Positions 22,178-31,688 of a DNA stretch of 36,851 bases are shown piece after piece; position 1 is the stretch's first letter, and each line of letters starts with the position of its first letter. The position numbers and the translations under genes were made by a program. This DNA comes from Oscillospiraceae bacterium (GTDB taxonomy: Bacteria > Bacillota > Clostridia > Oscillospirales > Ruminococcaceae): the NCBI GenBank assembly GCA_017483465.1, contig JAFUWN010000113.1:1-36851 (forward strand). The letters run 5' to 3'. Below the pieces are notes generated by a model. The model did no database searches. It worked only from the letters and a program-made list of their open reading frames with translations, and was not told the DNA's origin.

Positions 22178-24576
22178 TGAATTATACAAGCGAAACATTC
22201 AAAAAATATCTGGAAGGGGTTCTTACAAAACCTGCATCGGAAACCTCTCCGCAGGAACTGCATAATGCAATCGGTGAAATGCTGATGAATCTCATGACAG
22301 AAGACTGGGAAGACAGCCGGCAGGCTCACAGACATGCCCGTCATGCAAGCTATCTTTCTATGGAATTCCTGATGGGCAGAGCGATTTATAATAATCTGTT
22401 CTGTCTGGGAGTCTATGACGAAGTTGAAAAAGCTCTGAATGAAATGGGTACTTCTCTGAATACACTCGAAGAAATCGAAGATGCCGCACTCGGAAACGGC
22501 GGACTCGGCAGATTAGCTGCCTGCTTCCTGGACAGTGCCGCCGCTCTTGATCTTCCGCTTGACGGTTACGGAATCCGGTATAAATACGGCTTATTCAAGC
22601 AGACAATCAAGGACGGTTTTCAGTGCGAGGATGCCGATGACTGGACAAAATACGGAGATGCCTGGTCAGTCCGCCGTGAAGAAGATGCGGTTCTGGTAGA
22701 ATATCATAATCAGACTGTCAGGGCTGTGCCTTATGATATGCCTGTGATCGGCTACGGAACGAAAAACATCGGAACGCTGAGATTATGGCAGGCCGAACCG
22801 CTGAAAGAATTTGATTTTCACACATTCAATCATCAGAATTATCTGGAAGCCTGTGCAGAGAAAATTTATGCCGAAAATATTTCAAGATGTCTCTATCCGA
22901 ATGATGATGCCGAAGCCGGAAAGAAACTCAGACTTCAGCAGGAATATTTCTTCAGTTCCGCATCTTTGCAGGACTTGCTGAAAAAACATCTGGAAGATTA
23001 TGGAAATTATGATAATCTTGCTGATGTCATGACTGTACAGCTGAATGATACGCATCCTGTCATGGCGATTCCGGAATTAATCCGACTGCTGACCAAAGAC
23101 GGCATGTCATTTGAGAAAGCCGCTGAAACTGCAAAGAAAGTATTCAGATATACAAATCATACAATTATGGCAGAGGCTCTTGAAAAATGGTATGTTCCGT
23201 TTGTACAGGACTTACTGCCGGAGATTTATCAGATTATTGTCAGACTGAATGAAATGCTGATCGCTGAACTTTATCAGAAAAATGCAGAAAAAGAACAGAT
23301 CAATAAAATGCGTATCATTCAGGATAATATGATTCATATGGCACACATGGCCATTTTCATGGGAAGCTATGTCAACGGTGTTGCAGAGATTCATACACAG
23401 ATTCTGAAAGATACGGCTCTGAAAGACTGGTATGAATTTTACCCGGAGCGTTTCCAGAACAAGACCAACGGCATCACACAGAGAAGATGGCTTGCACTCT
23501 GCAATCAGGAACTTTCTGCTATGCTGACGGAACTGCTCGGCTCGGAAGACTGGATTAAAAATCTTGATCTGCTCAAAGAGTTGGATAAATTCGCTGATGA
23601 TGATGCTGTTATGCAGAGATTTATCAAGATCAAACAGGATAAGAAAAAACAGCTTGCAGAATATATTTATTTCAGAGAATCCGACAGATTTGAAAATGCA
23701 GAATCCTGTGAAAAATTCTTTAATTCTGAAAATACAGTCTTTGATATCCAGATCAAGAGACTGCATGAATATAAGCGTCAGCTTCTGAATGCCTTTTCTA
23801 TTTTATATTTATACTATGGCATCAAAGACGGAAGCATAAAAGATCTGCCGCCGGTTGCGTTTATCTTCGGTGCGAAATCCGCTCCGGGCTATCGCAGAGC
23901 AAAGGCGATTATTAAATATATCAACGAGATCGCTGAGATGATTGATCATGATCCCGAAGTTGCCGATAAAATCAAAGTCTTCTTTGTATCTGAATACAAC
24001 GTTTCCTATGCGGAAAAATTAGTTGCTGCTGCGGATATTTCTGAACAGATTTCTACAGCCGGTACAGAAGCTTCCGGCACAGGCAATATGAAGCTCATGC
24101 TCAACGGTGCTGTAACGTTAGGCACGTATGACGGTGCCAATGTTGAGATCGTTCAGGAAGCCGGAGAAGAAAATAATTATATCTTCGGTGCCCGTGTAGA
24201 AGAAATCGAGAAAATTGCTGATTCTTATGACAGCCGGAAAATTCTTGCCGAAAATGACAAGCTCCGGAAAGTTGTCCAGACGCTCATGGACGGTACTTTC
24301 TCCGACGGCGGAAGCGGCGATTTCAAAGAACTCTATGATGCTCTGACCGAAGGTGCAAGCTGGCATAAACCTGATCATTATTATTTAATGCTTGATTTAC
24401 AGGATTATTGTGACACGAAAATCAAGGCTCTGAAAGATTATCAGTCTGACCGGATGGCATTTGCCCGGAAACAGTGGCATAATATCTGCAATGCCGGAAA
24501 ATTCAGTTCTGACAGAACCATCCGTGAATATGCCGAAGAAATCTGGCAGATTCAGCCCGTCAGCTTTGAAAATTAA
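22174..24576 (+). CDS. glgP: Glycogen/maltodextrin phosphorylase
   Basis: An 800-residue GT35 phosphorylase. LGNGGLGRLAACFLDS, LNDTHPVMAIPEL and TNGITQRRWL are family hallmarks, and EASGTGNMKLMLNGAVTLGT carries the pyridoxal-phosphate lysine (residue 640). It splits alpha-1,4-glucan with phosphate to glucose-1-phosphate. Length is normal for bacterial enzymes. GGAGG lies about 10 bases before the first ATG. With malQ it forms a maltodextrin/glycogen breakdown pair. nadB begins 15 bases after its stop, so transcription probably continues. Confidence 0.96.
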   Translation: MMNYTSETFKKYLEGVLTKPASETSPQELHNAIGEMLMNLMTEDWEDSRQAHRHARHASYLSMEFLMGRAIYNNLFCLGVYDEVEKALNEMGTSLNTLEEIEDAALGNGGLGRLAACFLDSAAALDLPLDGYGIRYKYGLFKQTIKDGFQCEDADDWTKYGDAWSVRREEDAVLVEYHNQTVRAVPYDMPVIGYGTKNIGTLRLWQAEPLKEFDFHTFNHQNYLEACAEKIYAENISRCLYPNDDAEAGKKLRLQQEYFFSSASLQDLLKKHLEDYGNYDNLADVMTVQLNDTHPVMAIPELIRLLTKDGMSFEKAAETAKKVFRYTNHTIMAEALEKWYVPFVQDLLPEIYQIIVRLNEMLIAELYQKNAEKEQINKMRIIQDNMIHMAHMAIFMGSYVNGVAEIHTQILKDTALKDWYEFYPERFQNKTNGITQRRWLALCNQELSAMLTELLGSEDWIKNLDLLKELDKFADDDAVMQRFIKIKQDKKKQLAEYIYFRESDRFENAESCEKFFNSENTVFDIQIKRLHEYKRQLLNAFSILYLYYGIKDGSIKDLPPVAFIFGAKSAPGYRRAKAIIKYINEIAEMIDHDPEVADKIKVFFVSEYNVSYAEKLVAAADISEQISTAGTEASGTGNMKLMLNGAVTLGTYDGANVEIVQEAGEENNYIFGARVEEIEKIADSYDSRKILAENDKLRKVVQTLMDGTFSDGGSGDFKELYDALTEGASWHKPDHYYLMLDLQDYCDTKIKALKDYQSDRMAFARKQWHNICNAGKFSSDRTIREYAEEIWQIQPVSFEN

Positions 24577-24591
24577 GGAGATGCGAATTTC

Positions 24592-26064
24592 ATGAATCAA
24601 AATCAGTATGATGTGATCATTGCCGGAGGCGGTGCAGCCGGATTATATGCCGCCATCAATCTGCCGGATACTGCGAAAATTCTGCTTCTGACAAAACGGG
24701 AACTTTCTCTCTGCAATACAGCCCTTGCACAGGGCGGTATTGCCGGAGTTTACAACTCTCCGGAAGATAAGACGACTCTGCATGAGAATGATACCTATAT
24801 TGCCGGAGGATTTCAGAATAATCATAAAACCGTGCATATGCTTGTGGAAGAAGCCGCCCAGGATATCGGAAAAATTATTGAACTCGGCGTGGATTTCGAT
24901 AAAAAAGAAGACGGCGATTATCACAGAACGCTCGAAGGCGGTCACAGCCGGAGAAGAATTTTTCATCATAAAGATGCCACGGGAAAAGAAATTGCTGATA
25001 AACTCCGTGCCTATGTGCAGACTCTGCCGAATGTAGAAATGAAATCTGATACACTGCTTTGTGATGTGAAGAAAACAAAGACAGGTTTTTCGGCTCTGAC
25101 TCTGCATGACGGAAATTATGAAACGGTTCACAGTCATTTCTTTATTATGGCAACGGGAGGCATCGGCAGAGTGTATGAATTTACAACCAATTCTGCCATT
25201 GCAACCGGTGACGGCATTATGTTTGCTTATAACATGGGAGCTATGATTCGTGGTCTGAGCCTGATTCAGTTCCATCCGACAGCATTCAATAATCGTCATA
25301 CCAGAGAATGCTTTTTAATCTCCGAAGCCGTCAGAGGCGAGGGAGCTTATCTGCTCAACTGCAATTATGAAAGGTTCATGCAGCGGTATGACGACAGACT
25401 GGAACTCGCTCCCCGTGATGTTGTCTCGAATGCCATTGTACTCGAAAGCAGAAGAACCGGTTCGGATGAATTTTATCTGGATATTACACATAAAGATCCT
25501 GAAGAAGTGATTAACAGATTTCCGATGATTTATCATAATCTGTTAGATCAGGGCTATGATATGACGAAAGATAAAATCCCGATTTATCCGTGTCAGCATT
25601 ATCTGATGGGCGGTATTCAGGTGAATCCGGCCTCGAGAACCAAAGTTCCGAATCTCTATGCCTGCGGAGAATGCTCGAATACAGGTGTACACGGCAATAA
25701 CAGGCTTGCAAGCAATTCTCTGCTGGAAGCCTTGGTTTTCTCCCGTCATGCCGCTCAGGATATTGCCAGAAAAATGCCGCATGTTCCGGAAAATTTTGAA
25801 GAAGCAGAATTTAATCCGCATGTGGATTCCCAGCCTGTTCCGCACGGAATCCGGACACAGCTCCGGCATATCTTACAGGAAAGTTATTTCGTAATTCCGA
25901 ATGCCGAGAAAATTCAGGAGAATTTCAGCAAAGTCTGCGAAATCCTGCATGACCTCGAAGACGGAAATTATCTTGTGAATCAGGATTATGTCGAAGCCCG
26001 CTCGACTGCGACAATTGCCTTCTTAATCCTGAATGAAGCCTTGATCGAAGAGAAAGGAGCTTAA
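24592..26064 (+). CDS. nadB: L-aspartate oxidase
   Basis: A 490-residue flavoprotein of NAD synthesis. GGGAAGLYAAINL is the FAD motif, CNTALAQGGIAGV the early signature, EGGHSRRRIFHHKDATG contains active-site residues, IQFHPTAF and SEAVRGEGAYL follow, and YPCQHYLMGGIQVN and ECSNTGVHGNNRLASNSLLE close the catalytic region. It oxidises aspartate to iminoaspartate, which NadA condenses to quinolinate; under anoxia fumarate is the likely acceptor. AGGAG lies about 11 bases before the ATG. nadC follows after 3 bases. nadA, the usual third gene, is not in this window. Confidence 0.94.
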   Translation: MNQNQYDVIIAGGGAAGLYAAINLPDTAKILLLTKRELSLCNTALAQGGIAGVYNSPEDKTTLHENDTYIAGGFQNNHKTVHMLVEEAAQDIGKIIELGVDFDKKEDGDYHRTLEGGHSRRRIFHHKDATGKEIADKLRAYVQTLPNVEMKSDTLLCDVKKTKTGFSALTLHDGNYETVHSHFFIMATGGIGRVYEFTTNSAIATGDGIMFAYNMGAMIRGLSLIQFHPTAFNNRHTRECFLISEAVRGEGAYLLNCNYERFMQRYDDRLELAPRDVVSNAIVLESRRTGSDEFYLDITHKDPEEVINRFPMIYHNLLDQGYDMTKDKIPIYPCQHYLMGGIQVNPASRTKVPNLYACGECSNTGVHGNNRLASNSLLEALVFSRHAAQDIARKMPHVPENFEEAEFNPHVDSQPVPHGIRTQLRHILQESYFVIPNAEKIQENFSKVCEILHDLEDGNYLVNQDYVEARSTATIAFLILNEALIEEKGA

Positions 26065-26067
26065 CCC

Positions 26068-26907
26068 ATGCAGTTATTACAAAGCTATGTGGATCATATT
26101 ATCAATACTGCTCTCGAAGAAGATATTCATTATGTCGATGTGACAACAGATTATCTTCTGCCGGAAGAGCATACCAGCAGTGCTTATTATATCGCCAAAG
26201 CCGAAGGGGTTGTCTGCGGTCTGGAGATAGCAGAAAGAGTATTTGAGCTGGTCGGCGGTGATGTCGAATTCAAAGCGAATCTGAAAGACGGCGATCTGGT
26301 AAAAAAAGGCGATATTATCGCAACAATGAAAGGCAATTCCAGAACGCTGCTCAAAGGCGAGCGGACAGCCCTGAATCTTTTGCAGCATATGTCCGGTATT
26401 GCAACGGCAACGCATCACTGTGTTGAATTAGTCAAGGGTACAAAAGCCCAGATTACCGATACCAGAAAAACACTCCCCGGCCTGAGAAGATTACAGAAAT
26501 ATGCTGTCACAGTAGGGGGCGGCAAAAATCACAGATATAATCTTTCTGAAGGTGCTATGCTCAAAGATAATCATATTGATGTCTATGGCGGTATTACTCC
26601 TGCGGTCAATGCCCTGAGAGAAAAAATCGGTCATATGACTAAGATTGAAGTAGAAGTCAGAAATTTAGAAGAATTACAGGAAGCCCTTGCAGTCGGCTGT
26701 GAAATCATCATGCTGGATAACATGTCCTGCGAGGATATGACAAAAGCTGTGGAAATTACTGCCGGAAAAGCTCTGCTCGAAGCCTCCGGAAATGTCACGG
26801 AAGAGAATATTGCAGAAATTGCCGGAACCGGTGTGGATATTATCTCCCTCGGAGCACTGACACATTCTGTAAAATGCTTTGATATTTCCATGAGATTCGA
26901 CAAGTGA
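26068..26907 (+). CDS. nadC: Quinolinate phosphoribosyltransferase (carboxylating)
   Basis: A 279-residue NadC. ALEEDIHYVDVTTD opens the protein; GERTALNLLQHMSGIAT, TRKTLPGLRRLQKYAV, GGGKNHRYNLSEGAMLKDNH (20 residues) and EVEVRNLEEL are the substrate-binding segments; IMLDNMS is the late phosphate-site loop. It converts quinolinate and PRPP to nicotinate mononucleotide. Its AGGAG overlaps the end of nadB. The stop codon lies in the ribosome site of the next gene, showing tight packing. Confidence 0.96.
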   Translation: MQLLQSYVDHIINTALEEDIHYVDVTTDYLLPEEHTSSAYYIAKAEGVVCGLEIAERVFELVGGDVEFKANLKDGDLVKKGDIIATMKGNSRTLLKGERTALNLLQHMSGIATATHHCVELVKGTKAQITDTRKTLPGLRRLQKYAVTVGGGKNHRYNLSEGAMLKDNHIDVYGGITPAVNALREKIGHMTKIEVEVRNLEELQEALAVGCEIIMLDNMSCEDMTKAVEITAGKALLEASGNVTEENIAEIAGTGVDIISLGALTHSVKCFDISMRFDK

Positions 26908-26917
26908 GGTGCTTTTC

Positions 26918-27559
26918 ATGAAATCTCTGAATCAGACTTTACTTCTGCTGCTGACGGGCTGTCTGCTGTTTGGTACTGCCTGCGGAAAGAATACAGATTC
27001 TTCCGGAGAATCTTCCCGGCCGGAAACACAGCCTTTCACCCTCTCGACAGAAGGCCTTGTGACCCGTGCACCGGAAAATGTTCCCCATAATGAAACCAGG
27101 ACTGACGGCACAGCAGATATTCATGTTACAATTCCCAGTATCAGCATTTCCCTTGCAGATCTGAAAGCGGCTGACTATACCGTCCCGGTCTATATCGAAC
27201 TGGATCAGAATGCCGGAATCAATTATGCAGAATGGGGAGCAGAATATGACTCCCGGTGTGTTGTTACTTCTGATGTATTTGATGATAATGTCCGCTTTGA
27301 TGTTGTCTGCTCGATCAATGACGAAAAACATTTTTTCTGGACAGCATGGGCATCGGCAAATACAAACGAAAGAACCGGAAATTTAGTGCTTTTAAATTTC
27401 AAGCTTCCGGAAGACACTGCTGCCGGAGATACGTTTCCGATCACATATGCATCCTACTCTCTGGCCGACAAGCCGCATGTCTGGAATAATACAGAAACCG
27501 ACTGGGTAAAATCCGGTGTTGTCGGCTGGACAGACGGCGGCATTACCGTGACAGAATAA
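26918..27559 (+). CDS. Lipoprotein with a cohesin-like domain
   Basis: A 213-residue lipoprotein. The signal has two possible lipobox cysteines (LLTGC at residue 15, or GTAC at 22). A Ser/Thr/Pro/Glu linker follows to about residue 65. The rest (about 70-213) has the layout of a cohesin: DYTVPVYIELDQNAGINYAE then W-GAEYD, a middle hydrophobic strand FFWTAW, GNLVLLNFKLPEDTAAGDTF, and a closing DGGITVTE. Cohesins bind dockerin domains and build cellulosomes or amylosomes, known in Ruminococcus. A lipid-anchored cohesin would hold a dockerin enzyme at the membrane. GTGAGG is 8 bases before the ATG at 26918. It sits between nadC and metG, 10 and 31 bases away. Without a profile search the fold call is tentative. 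Confidence 0.6.
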   Translation: MKSLNQTLLLLLTGCLLFGTACGKNTDSSGESSRPETQPFTLSTEGLVTRAPENVPHNETRTDGTADIHVTIPSISISLADLKAADYTVPVYIELDQNAGINYAEWGAEYDSRCVVTSDVFDDNVRFDVVCSINDEKHFFWTAWASANTNERTGNLVLLNFKLPEDTAAGDTFPITYASYSLADKPHVWNNTETDWVKSGVVGWTDGGITVTE

Positions 27560-27590
27560 AATTAAACCAAGAAAGGAGAATTTTTTGATT

Positions 27591-29528
27591 ATGTCAAAAT
27601 TCTATATTACCACTCCGATTTATTATCCTTCGGGAAATCCGCATATCGGCCACTGTTACACAACAGCGGCCTGCGATACGATCGCACGCTACAGAAGAAT
27701 GCAGGGACATGAAGTAATGTTTCTGACCGGTACGGATGAACATGGCCTCAAAATCGAACAGAAAGCCGCTGAAGCCGGTATTACTCCGAAAGAGTATGTT
27801 GATCAGATTGTAGAGATATTCAAGAAATTATGGTCTTACATGAATATCAGCTATGACAGGTATATCCGTACTACGGATGATTATCATGTGGAATCGGTTC
27901 AGAAAATTTTCAAAGATCTCTATGACAAAGGCCATATTTATAAAGGCAAGTATACCGGAAAATACTGTACCCCCTGTGAGAGCTTCTGGACAGCATCGCA
28001 GCTGAAAGACGGGAAGTGCCCGGAATGCGGCCGTGATGTCATTGATGCCGAAGAAGAAGCTTATTTCTTCAAGATGTCTCCGTTTGCTGACAGAATTCAG
28101 GATTTATTATTAAATACAGATTATCTCCAGCCCCGCACCCGTGCAGTAGAATTAGTAAATAATTTCATCAAGCCCGGTCTGGAAGATCTCTGTGTTTCGA
28201 GAACTTCTTTCAAGTGGGGCATTCCGGTGACGTTTGATACCAAGCATGTTGTTTATGTCTGGATTGATGCCCTGTCGAATTATATTACTGCTTTAGGCTA
28301 TGACAATCAGGCTTATCAGGATTTTGAGAAATTCTGGCCTGCGGATGTGCATATGGTTGCCAAGGATATTATGAGATTTCATGCGATTATCTGGCCTGCT
28401 ATGCTGATGGCTCTGGATTTGCCTCTGCCGAAGCATTTGGCTGTTCACGGATGGATTACTTTCAACGGCGAAAAAATGAGCAAATCGCTCGGAAACGTGG
28501 TAGATCCGTTCGTACTTGGAGAACGTTACGGAGCAGATGCGATTCGTTATCATATCATGAGAGAAATGGCACTCGGTGCAGACAGCGATTTCTCGAATGA
28601 AATCATGATCAACAGACTGAATTCTGATCTGGCAAACGGTCTCGGGAATCTGGTTTCCCGTACAGTTGCTATGATTGATAAATATTTCGGGGGTACACTT
28701 CCCGAAGCCCGTGAAGCAGAAGATATTGACGAAGAATTAAAAAATCTTGCTGTTTCTGTCCGTGATGCAGTCGATCATTATTTTGATGAAACACAGCTCA
28801 AGAATGCTCTGATTGAAATTTTCAAGCTTGTGGACAGAGCCAATAAATATATTGATGAAACAACTCCCTGGATTCTCGGAAAGGATGAGAGCAAGAAAGC
28901 TCGTCTTGCGAGTGTATTATATAATCTGCTGGAAAGCATCAGAATTGTTTCATCTCTGCTGAGTCCGTTTATGCCCTCGACTATGCCGAAAATCTGGGAA
29001 CAGATCGGAGCTTCTGCCGAAGATGTAACCTATCAGAATGCAAATCAGTTCGGTGTTCTGCCTGCGAATGTCACTGTGCATAAAGGTGAAATTTTATTCC
29101 CCCGTATTGATGTCGAAAAAGAAATCGAAGAGCTGAATGAAATTATCCGGAAAAATCTTCCGAAAGAAGAAAAACCGGCTTATGAGCCTGCACCGCTTGC
29201 CGAGGAAATCAGTATTGATGATTTTGCTAAAGTTGATCTGCGTGTTGCAAAAGTGATTTCTGCGGAGAAAATCAAGAAAGCAAAGAAACTGCTTCGGCTT
29301 CAGCTGGATGACGGCATGGGCGGCCGTCAGGTAGTTTCCGGCATTGCTCAGTGGTATACTCCTGAATCTCTGATCGGAAAGAAAGTGATTATCGTAGCGA
29401 ATCTGAAACCGGTTACCCTCTGCGGTGTAGAAAGCTGCGGCATGATCTGTGCGGCTGATCTCCCTGACGGAAGTGTTCAGGTACAGTTTGCAGAGGATGC
29501 TTATCCGTGCGGAGCAAAACTGAGATAA
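27591..29528 (+). CDS. metG: Methionyl-tRNA synthetase
   Basis: A 645-residue class I synthetase. PHIGHCY (HIGH) is near residue 20, KMSKS near residue 295, the zinc knuckle is CTPCESFW ... CPECG, and a C-terminal tRNA-binding OB domain starts about DDFAKVDLRVAKV and contains VVSGIA. It charges tRNA-Met with methionine. The ATG at 27591 gives the usual MSKFYITTPIYYP start; a TTG at 27585 is closer to the AAGGAG (27573-27578) and cannot be excluded. There is no T-box or SAM leader in the 31 bases before it, so it is likely carried by the upstream operon. A terminator follows at 29570. Confidence 0.97.
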   Translation: MSKFYITTPIYYPSGNPHIGHCYTTAACDTIARYRRMQGHEVMFLTGTDEHGLKIEQKAAEAGITPKEYVDQIVEIFKKLWSYMNISYDRYIRTTDDYHVESVQKIFKDLYDKGHIYKGKYTGKYCTPCESFWTASQLKDGKCPECGRDVIDAEEEAYFFKMSPFADRIQDLLLNTDYLQPRTRAVELVNNFIKPGLEDLCVSRTSFKWGIPVTFDTKHVVYVWIDALSNYITALGYDNQAYQDFEKFWPADVHMVAKDIMRFHAIIWPAMLMALDLPLPKHLAVHGWITFNGEKMSKSLGNVVDPFVLGERYGADAIRYHIMREMALGADSDFSNEIMINRLNSDLANGLGNLVSRTVAMIDKYFGGTLPEAREAEDIDEELKNLAVSVRDAVDHYFDETQLKNALIEIFKLVDRANKYIDETTPWILGKDESKKARLASVLYNLLESIRIVSSLLSPFMPSTMPKIWEQIGASAEDVTYQNANQFGVLPANVTVHKGEILFPRIDVEKEIEELNEIIRKNLPKEEKPAYEPAPLAEEISIDDFAKVDLRVAKVISAEKIKKAKKLLRLQLDDGMGGRQVVSGIAQWYTPESLIGKKVIIVANLKPVTLCGVESCGMICAADLPDGSVQVQFAEDAYPCGAKLR

Positions 29529-29565
29529 TCCGGAATCACTCTGTAATATTGCTGTTGATATAAAA

Positions 29566-29602
29566 ATAAAGCCCTGAAACAAATAGTTTCAGGGCTGAAA
29601 TT
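29566..29602. terminator. Bidirectional terminator after metG
   Basis: A perfect 11-bp stem AGCCCTGAAAC (29570-29580) with GTTTCAGGGCT (29586-29596). The T-tract is better for the leftward reading (TTATTTTTA), so it ends the 29606 gene; rightward it has GAAATTTTATC. Confidence 0.85.
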
Positions 29603-29605
29603 TTA

Positions 29606-30097
29606 TCAGATATACCGAATAGGTGTATAATTTGATTTCGCATAAATTTCAATTCCGGTAGAGCAGTACTGAGGGGAATAGTTTAAAAACCCCTGTTTTC
29701 CGTAGAATAATAACAAATCACTTTGATCAATCATGAACCGATCGGCTTTCTGAAAACTATGACGATCGCCGGATACAGAAATATACTGTATCGTATCGGC
29801 AAATAATTTGATTTTCTGATAGCGTTTTTTCATAGGCATCAGCCATTGATCTGCCTGATGTTCATGCGGAAGCACCAGGTGCAAAGAAAGCTCCGGATAA
29901 GATTTTTTTAGTATGCAGAGAAGTTCCGCAGACCAGAGCGGCACACCCCATGCACCATTGGTATAAAAATCCCTGTATCCCTGTTGATAAAGATTCAGAA
30001 TCAGAAACAGAATTCTTTGTCTTAAAATCTGCATTTCTTTCTGAGAGAGAAATAACTCCTCTGCTCTGGAAGCAATTGTTACAGTCAAAAAAATCAC
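29606..30097 (-). CDS. YpsA-like (DUF1273, SLOG-type) protein
   Basis: A 163-residue protein resembling Bacillus YpsA/DUF1273, a Rossmann-like SLOG protein. YTNGAWGVPLWSAELL corresponds to the family's G-x-A-x-G-x-D stretch, LVLPHEHQADQW is the P-x-E-x-Q motif, and DRFMIDQSDLLLFY the strand before the C-terminal loop. Two usual glycine sites are degenerate: the N-terminal T-G-x-R reads TIASR, and the late GGT is replaced by GFLNY, so ligand binding may be altered. YpsA affects cell division in some Firmicutes; the role here is unknown. It starts with GTG at 30097, with GAGG upstream, one base after the flippase stop. Confidence 0.7.
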   Translation of the reverse strand: MIFLTVTIASRAEELFLSQKEMQILRQRILFLILNLYQQGYRDFYTNGAWGVPLWSAELLCILKKSYPELSLHLVLPHEHQADQWLMPMKKRYQKIKLFADTIQYISVSGDRHSFQKADRFMIDQSDLLLFYGKQGFLNYSPQYCSTGIEIYAKSNYTPIRYI

Positions 30098-30098
30098 C

Positions 30099-31523
30099 TC
30101 AGCCTCGTTTGAGAATTTTCATGATTGTCTGCATAATTGCAGAAAAATTGAAGATTACCATAAAGATCAGAAAACCGATCTGCATAGGAATCAGGAAAAA
30201 CGGTTCTGTAATTGCTCCGATGCTCATCACGAACAGAACAATCAGATTGCTGGTAAAATGCAGATGATTGACTTTGAAATAAATTAATTTTCTGGTATCG
30301 ACAATCCGGACAAGATAGCAGACAAAATAGCTCATAAACGTAGCAATAACAGCTCCCTGTACACCCCATTTATAAATCAGAATCACATTAAGAATTAAAT
30401 TTGTACAGGCAGCAATCAGGCTTGTCCAGAAGCTGTGTGTTGTTTTTTGTGTTGCGGTATAAATACTGCTCAGGAACTGATTGAGACTCATCATCAGAAC
30501 GCCGATAATTAAAACCGGTGTAAATTCAAACGCTCTTGCATAGGCAGGGTCAGTACTGGAGTCAATCAGAATTGCCGATAAAGGCTTGACCAGAGCAATC
30601 ATAAAAGCTGCTCCCAGAAACATCACAGACTGATAGGCCGAAAAAATTTTCTGATAAAATTTTCCTCTGTCCTTGCTGTTATTCTCTGTAATTGCTGACA
30701 TATTCCAGGCCTGAAAAAAGATTGTAGAGACCATGGAAATCAGATTCGGAACTTTAGAAGCAGCATCATAGACACCGGCGGCAACATCACCGACATCCGG
30801 ACTTTGTGCGGATGTCATATATCTGACGAAAATTCTGTCAGAAAATCCGGTAATAATCCAGAGAACAGCTGTCGGAATCATCGGAATAGAAAACCGGAGC
30901 ATAGTTTTCATCATCTCCGGATTGAATTTCCTGAGATTAAAAAACTTCCAGAGTTTTGCCACAATCCAGAGGAAACACCCGGAGCAGAAATCTGTCATAA
31001 TACTGGAAAGCATAAACCCGGTTACTCCCATATGCAGAACAGAAATAAAAATAATATTGAAAATAAACAGTGTCAGAGTTGCCAGAATTCCATCCAGAGC
31101 AAACAGCTTGACCATTCCTCTTGCCCGTACAAACTGAGAACTCAGCTGCCGGAATGAAGAAGCAATAATAAACAAAAGCAATAATATCACATATCCGTGT
31201 GCATATGGCAGAAGATTGAGCAGCGGTGACAGCAGAAGCAGAATAATCATACCTGCTGTTTCTACAATACAAGCCGAAGTGAATACTTCTTTATTATCAT
31301 AATCTCTGTCAAGCCCATATCGGATCACAGCCTCTGCAATAGAGAGTGTCACAATCGGGATAATAAAATTAGCTGTCTGTTCTAGCAAAGATTTTGTACT
31401 GTTATCTGCCGAAGGAATATGATGTGTATATAATCTGGTAAGAAACAGAAGGAGTATCTTCGAGCCAAACGAACCGATAGCAAATACCAGAGTATTCGCC
31501 GCTAATTTTTTATATTTATCCAA
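30099..31523 (-). CDS. Polysaccharide flippase (MOP/MATE-type, Wzx-like)
   Basis: A 474-residue membrane protein with about 12-14 hydrophobic helices, of the polysaccharide transporter branch of the MOP superfamily. The N-terminus LAANTLVFAIGSFGSKILL and the segment LRFSIPMIPTAVLWIITGFSDR are typical. Such proteins flip lipid-linked sugars across the membrane for capsule or wall polymers. The start is set at TTG 31523: AGAAAGAAGG is 7 bases upstream, and a promoter with its -10 at 31558-31563 starts transcription past any earlier ATG (for example 31586). A YpsA-like gene follows after one base. No glycosyltransferases are next to it. Confidence 0.85.
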   Translation of the reverse strand: MDKYKKLAANTLVFAIGSFGSKILLLFLTRLYTHHIPSADNSTKSLLEQTANFIIPIVTLSIAEAVIRYGLDRDYDNKEVFTSACIVETAGMIILLLLSPLLNLLPYAHGYVILLLLFIIASSFRQLSSQFVRARGMVKLFALDGILATLTLFIFNIIFISVLHMGVTGFMLSSIMTDFCSGCFLWIVAKLWKFFNLRKFNPEMMKTMLRFSIPMIPTAVLWIITGFSDRIFVRYMTSAQSPDVGDVAAGVYDAASKVPNLISMVSTIFFQAWNMSAITENNSKDRGKFYQKIFSAYQSVMFLGAAFMIALVKPLSAILIDSSTDPAYARAFEFTPVLIIGVLMMSLNQFLSSIYTATQKTTHSFWTSLIAACTNLILNVILIYKWGVQGAVIATFMSYFVCYLVRIVDTRKLIYFKVNHLHFTSNLIVLFVMSIGAITEPFFLIPMQIGFLIFMVIFNFSAIMQTIMKILKRG

Positions 31524-31557
31524 CGGAAAACCTTCTTTCTGAAAATAATACCTATAT

Positions 31558-31586
31558 ATTATAGCAGATTTTACTGAAAAAGGCAA
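31558..31586 (-). promoter_or_regulatory. Promoter of the flippase gene
   Basis: Read leftward: TTGCCT (31586-31581), 17 bases, TATAAT (31563-31558) with an extended TGc. It excludes the upstream ATG as a start and supports the TTG at 31523. Confidence 0.8.
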
Positions 31587-31688
31587 GTACCTGAAACAGA
31601 TAAAATAAAAAATCTAAAATCCGAAAAATATCATATTGATATAAAAATATTCTATAGATAAAAGATTCTGTTTTTTTTGAAAAAACTC

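Noticed and set aside
24643-25299. 218-codon minus-strand frame opposite nadB
   Set aside because: Shadow of nadB with no start signals or domain.
27560-27590. T-box or SAM riboswitch before metG
   Set aside because: Only 31 bases separate it from the upstream gene, with no room for such a structure.
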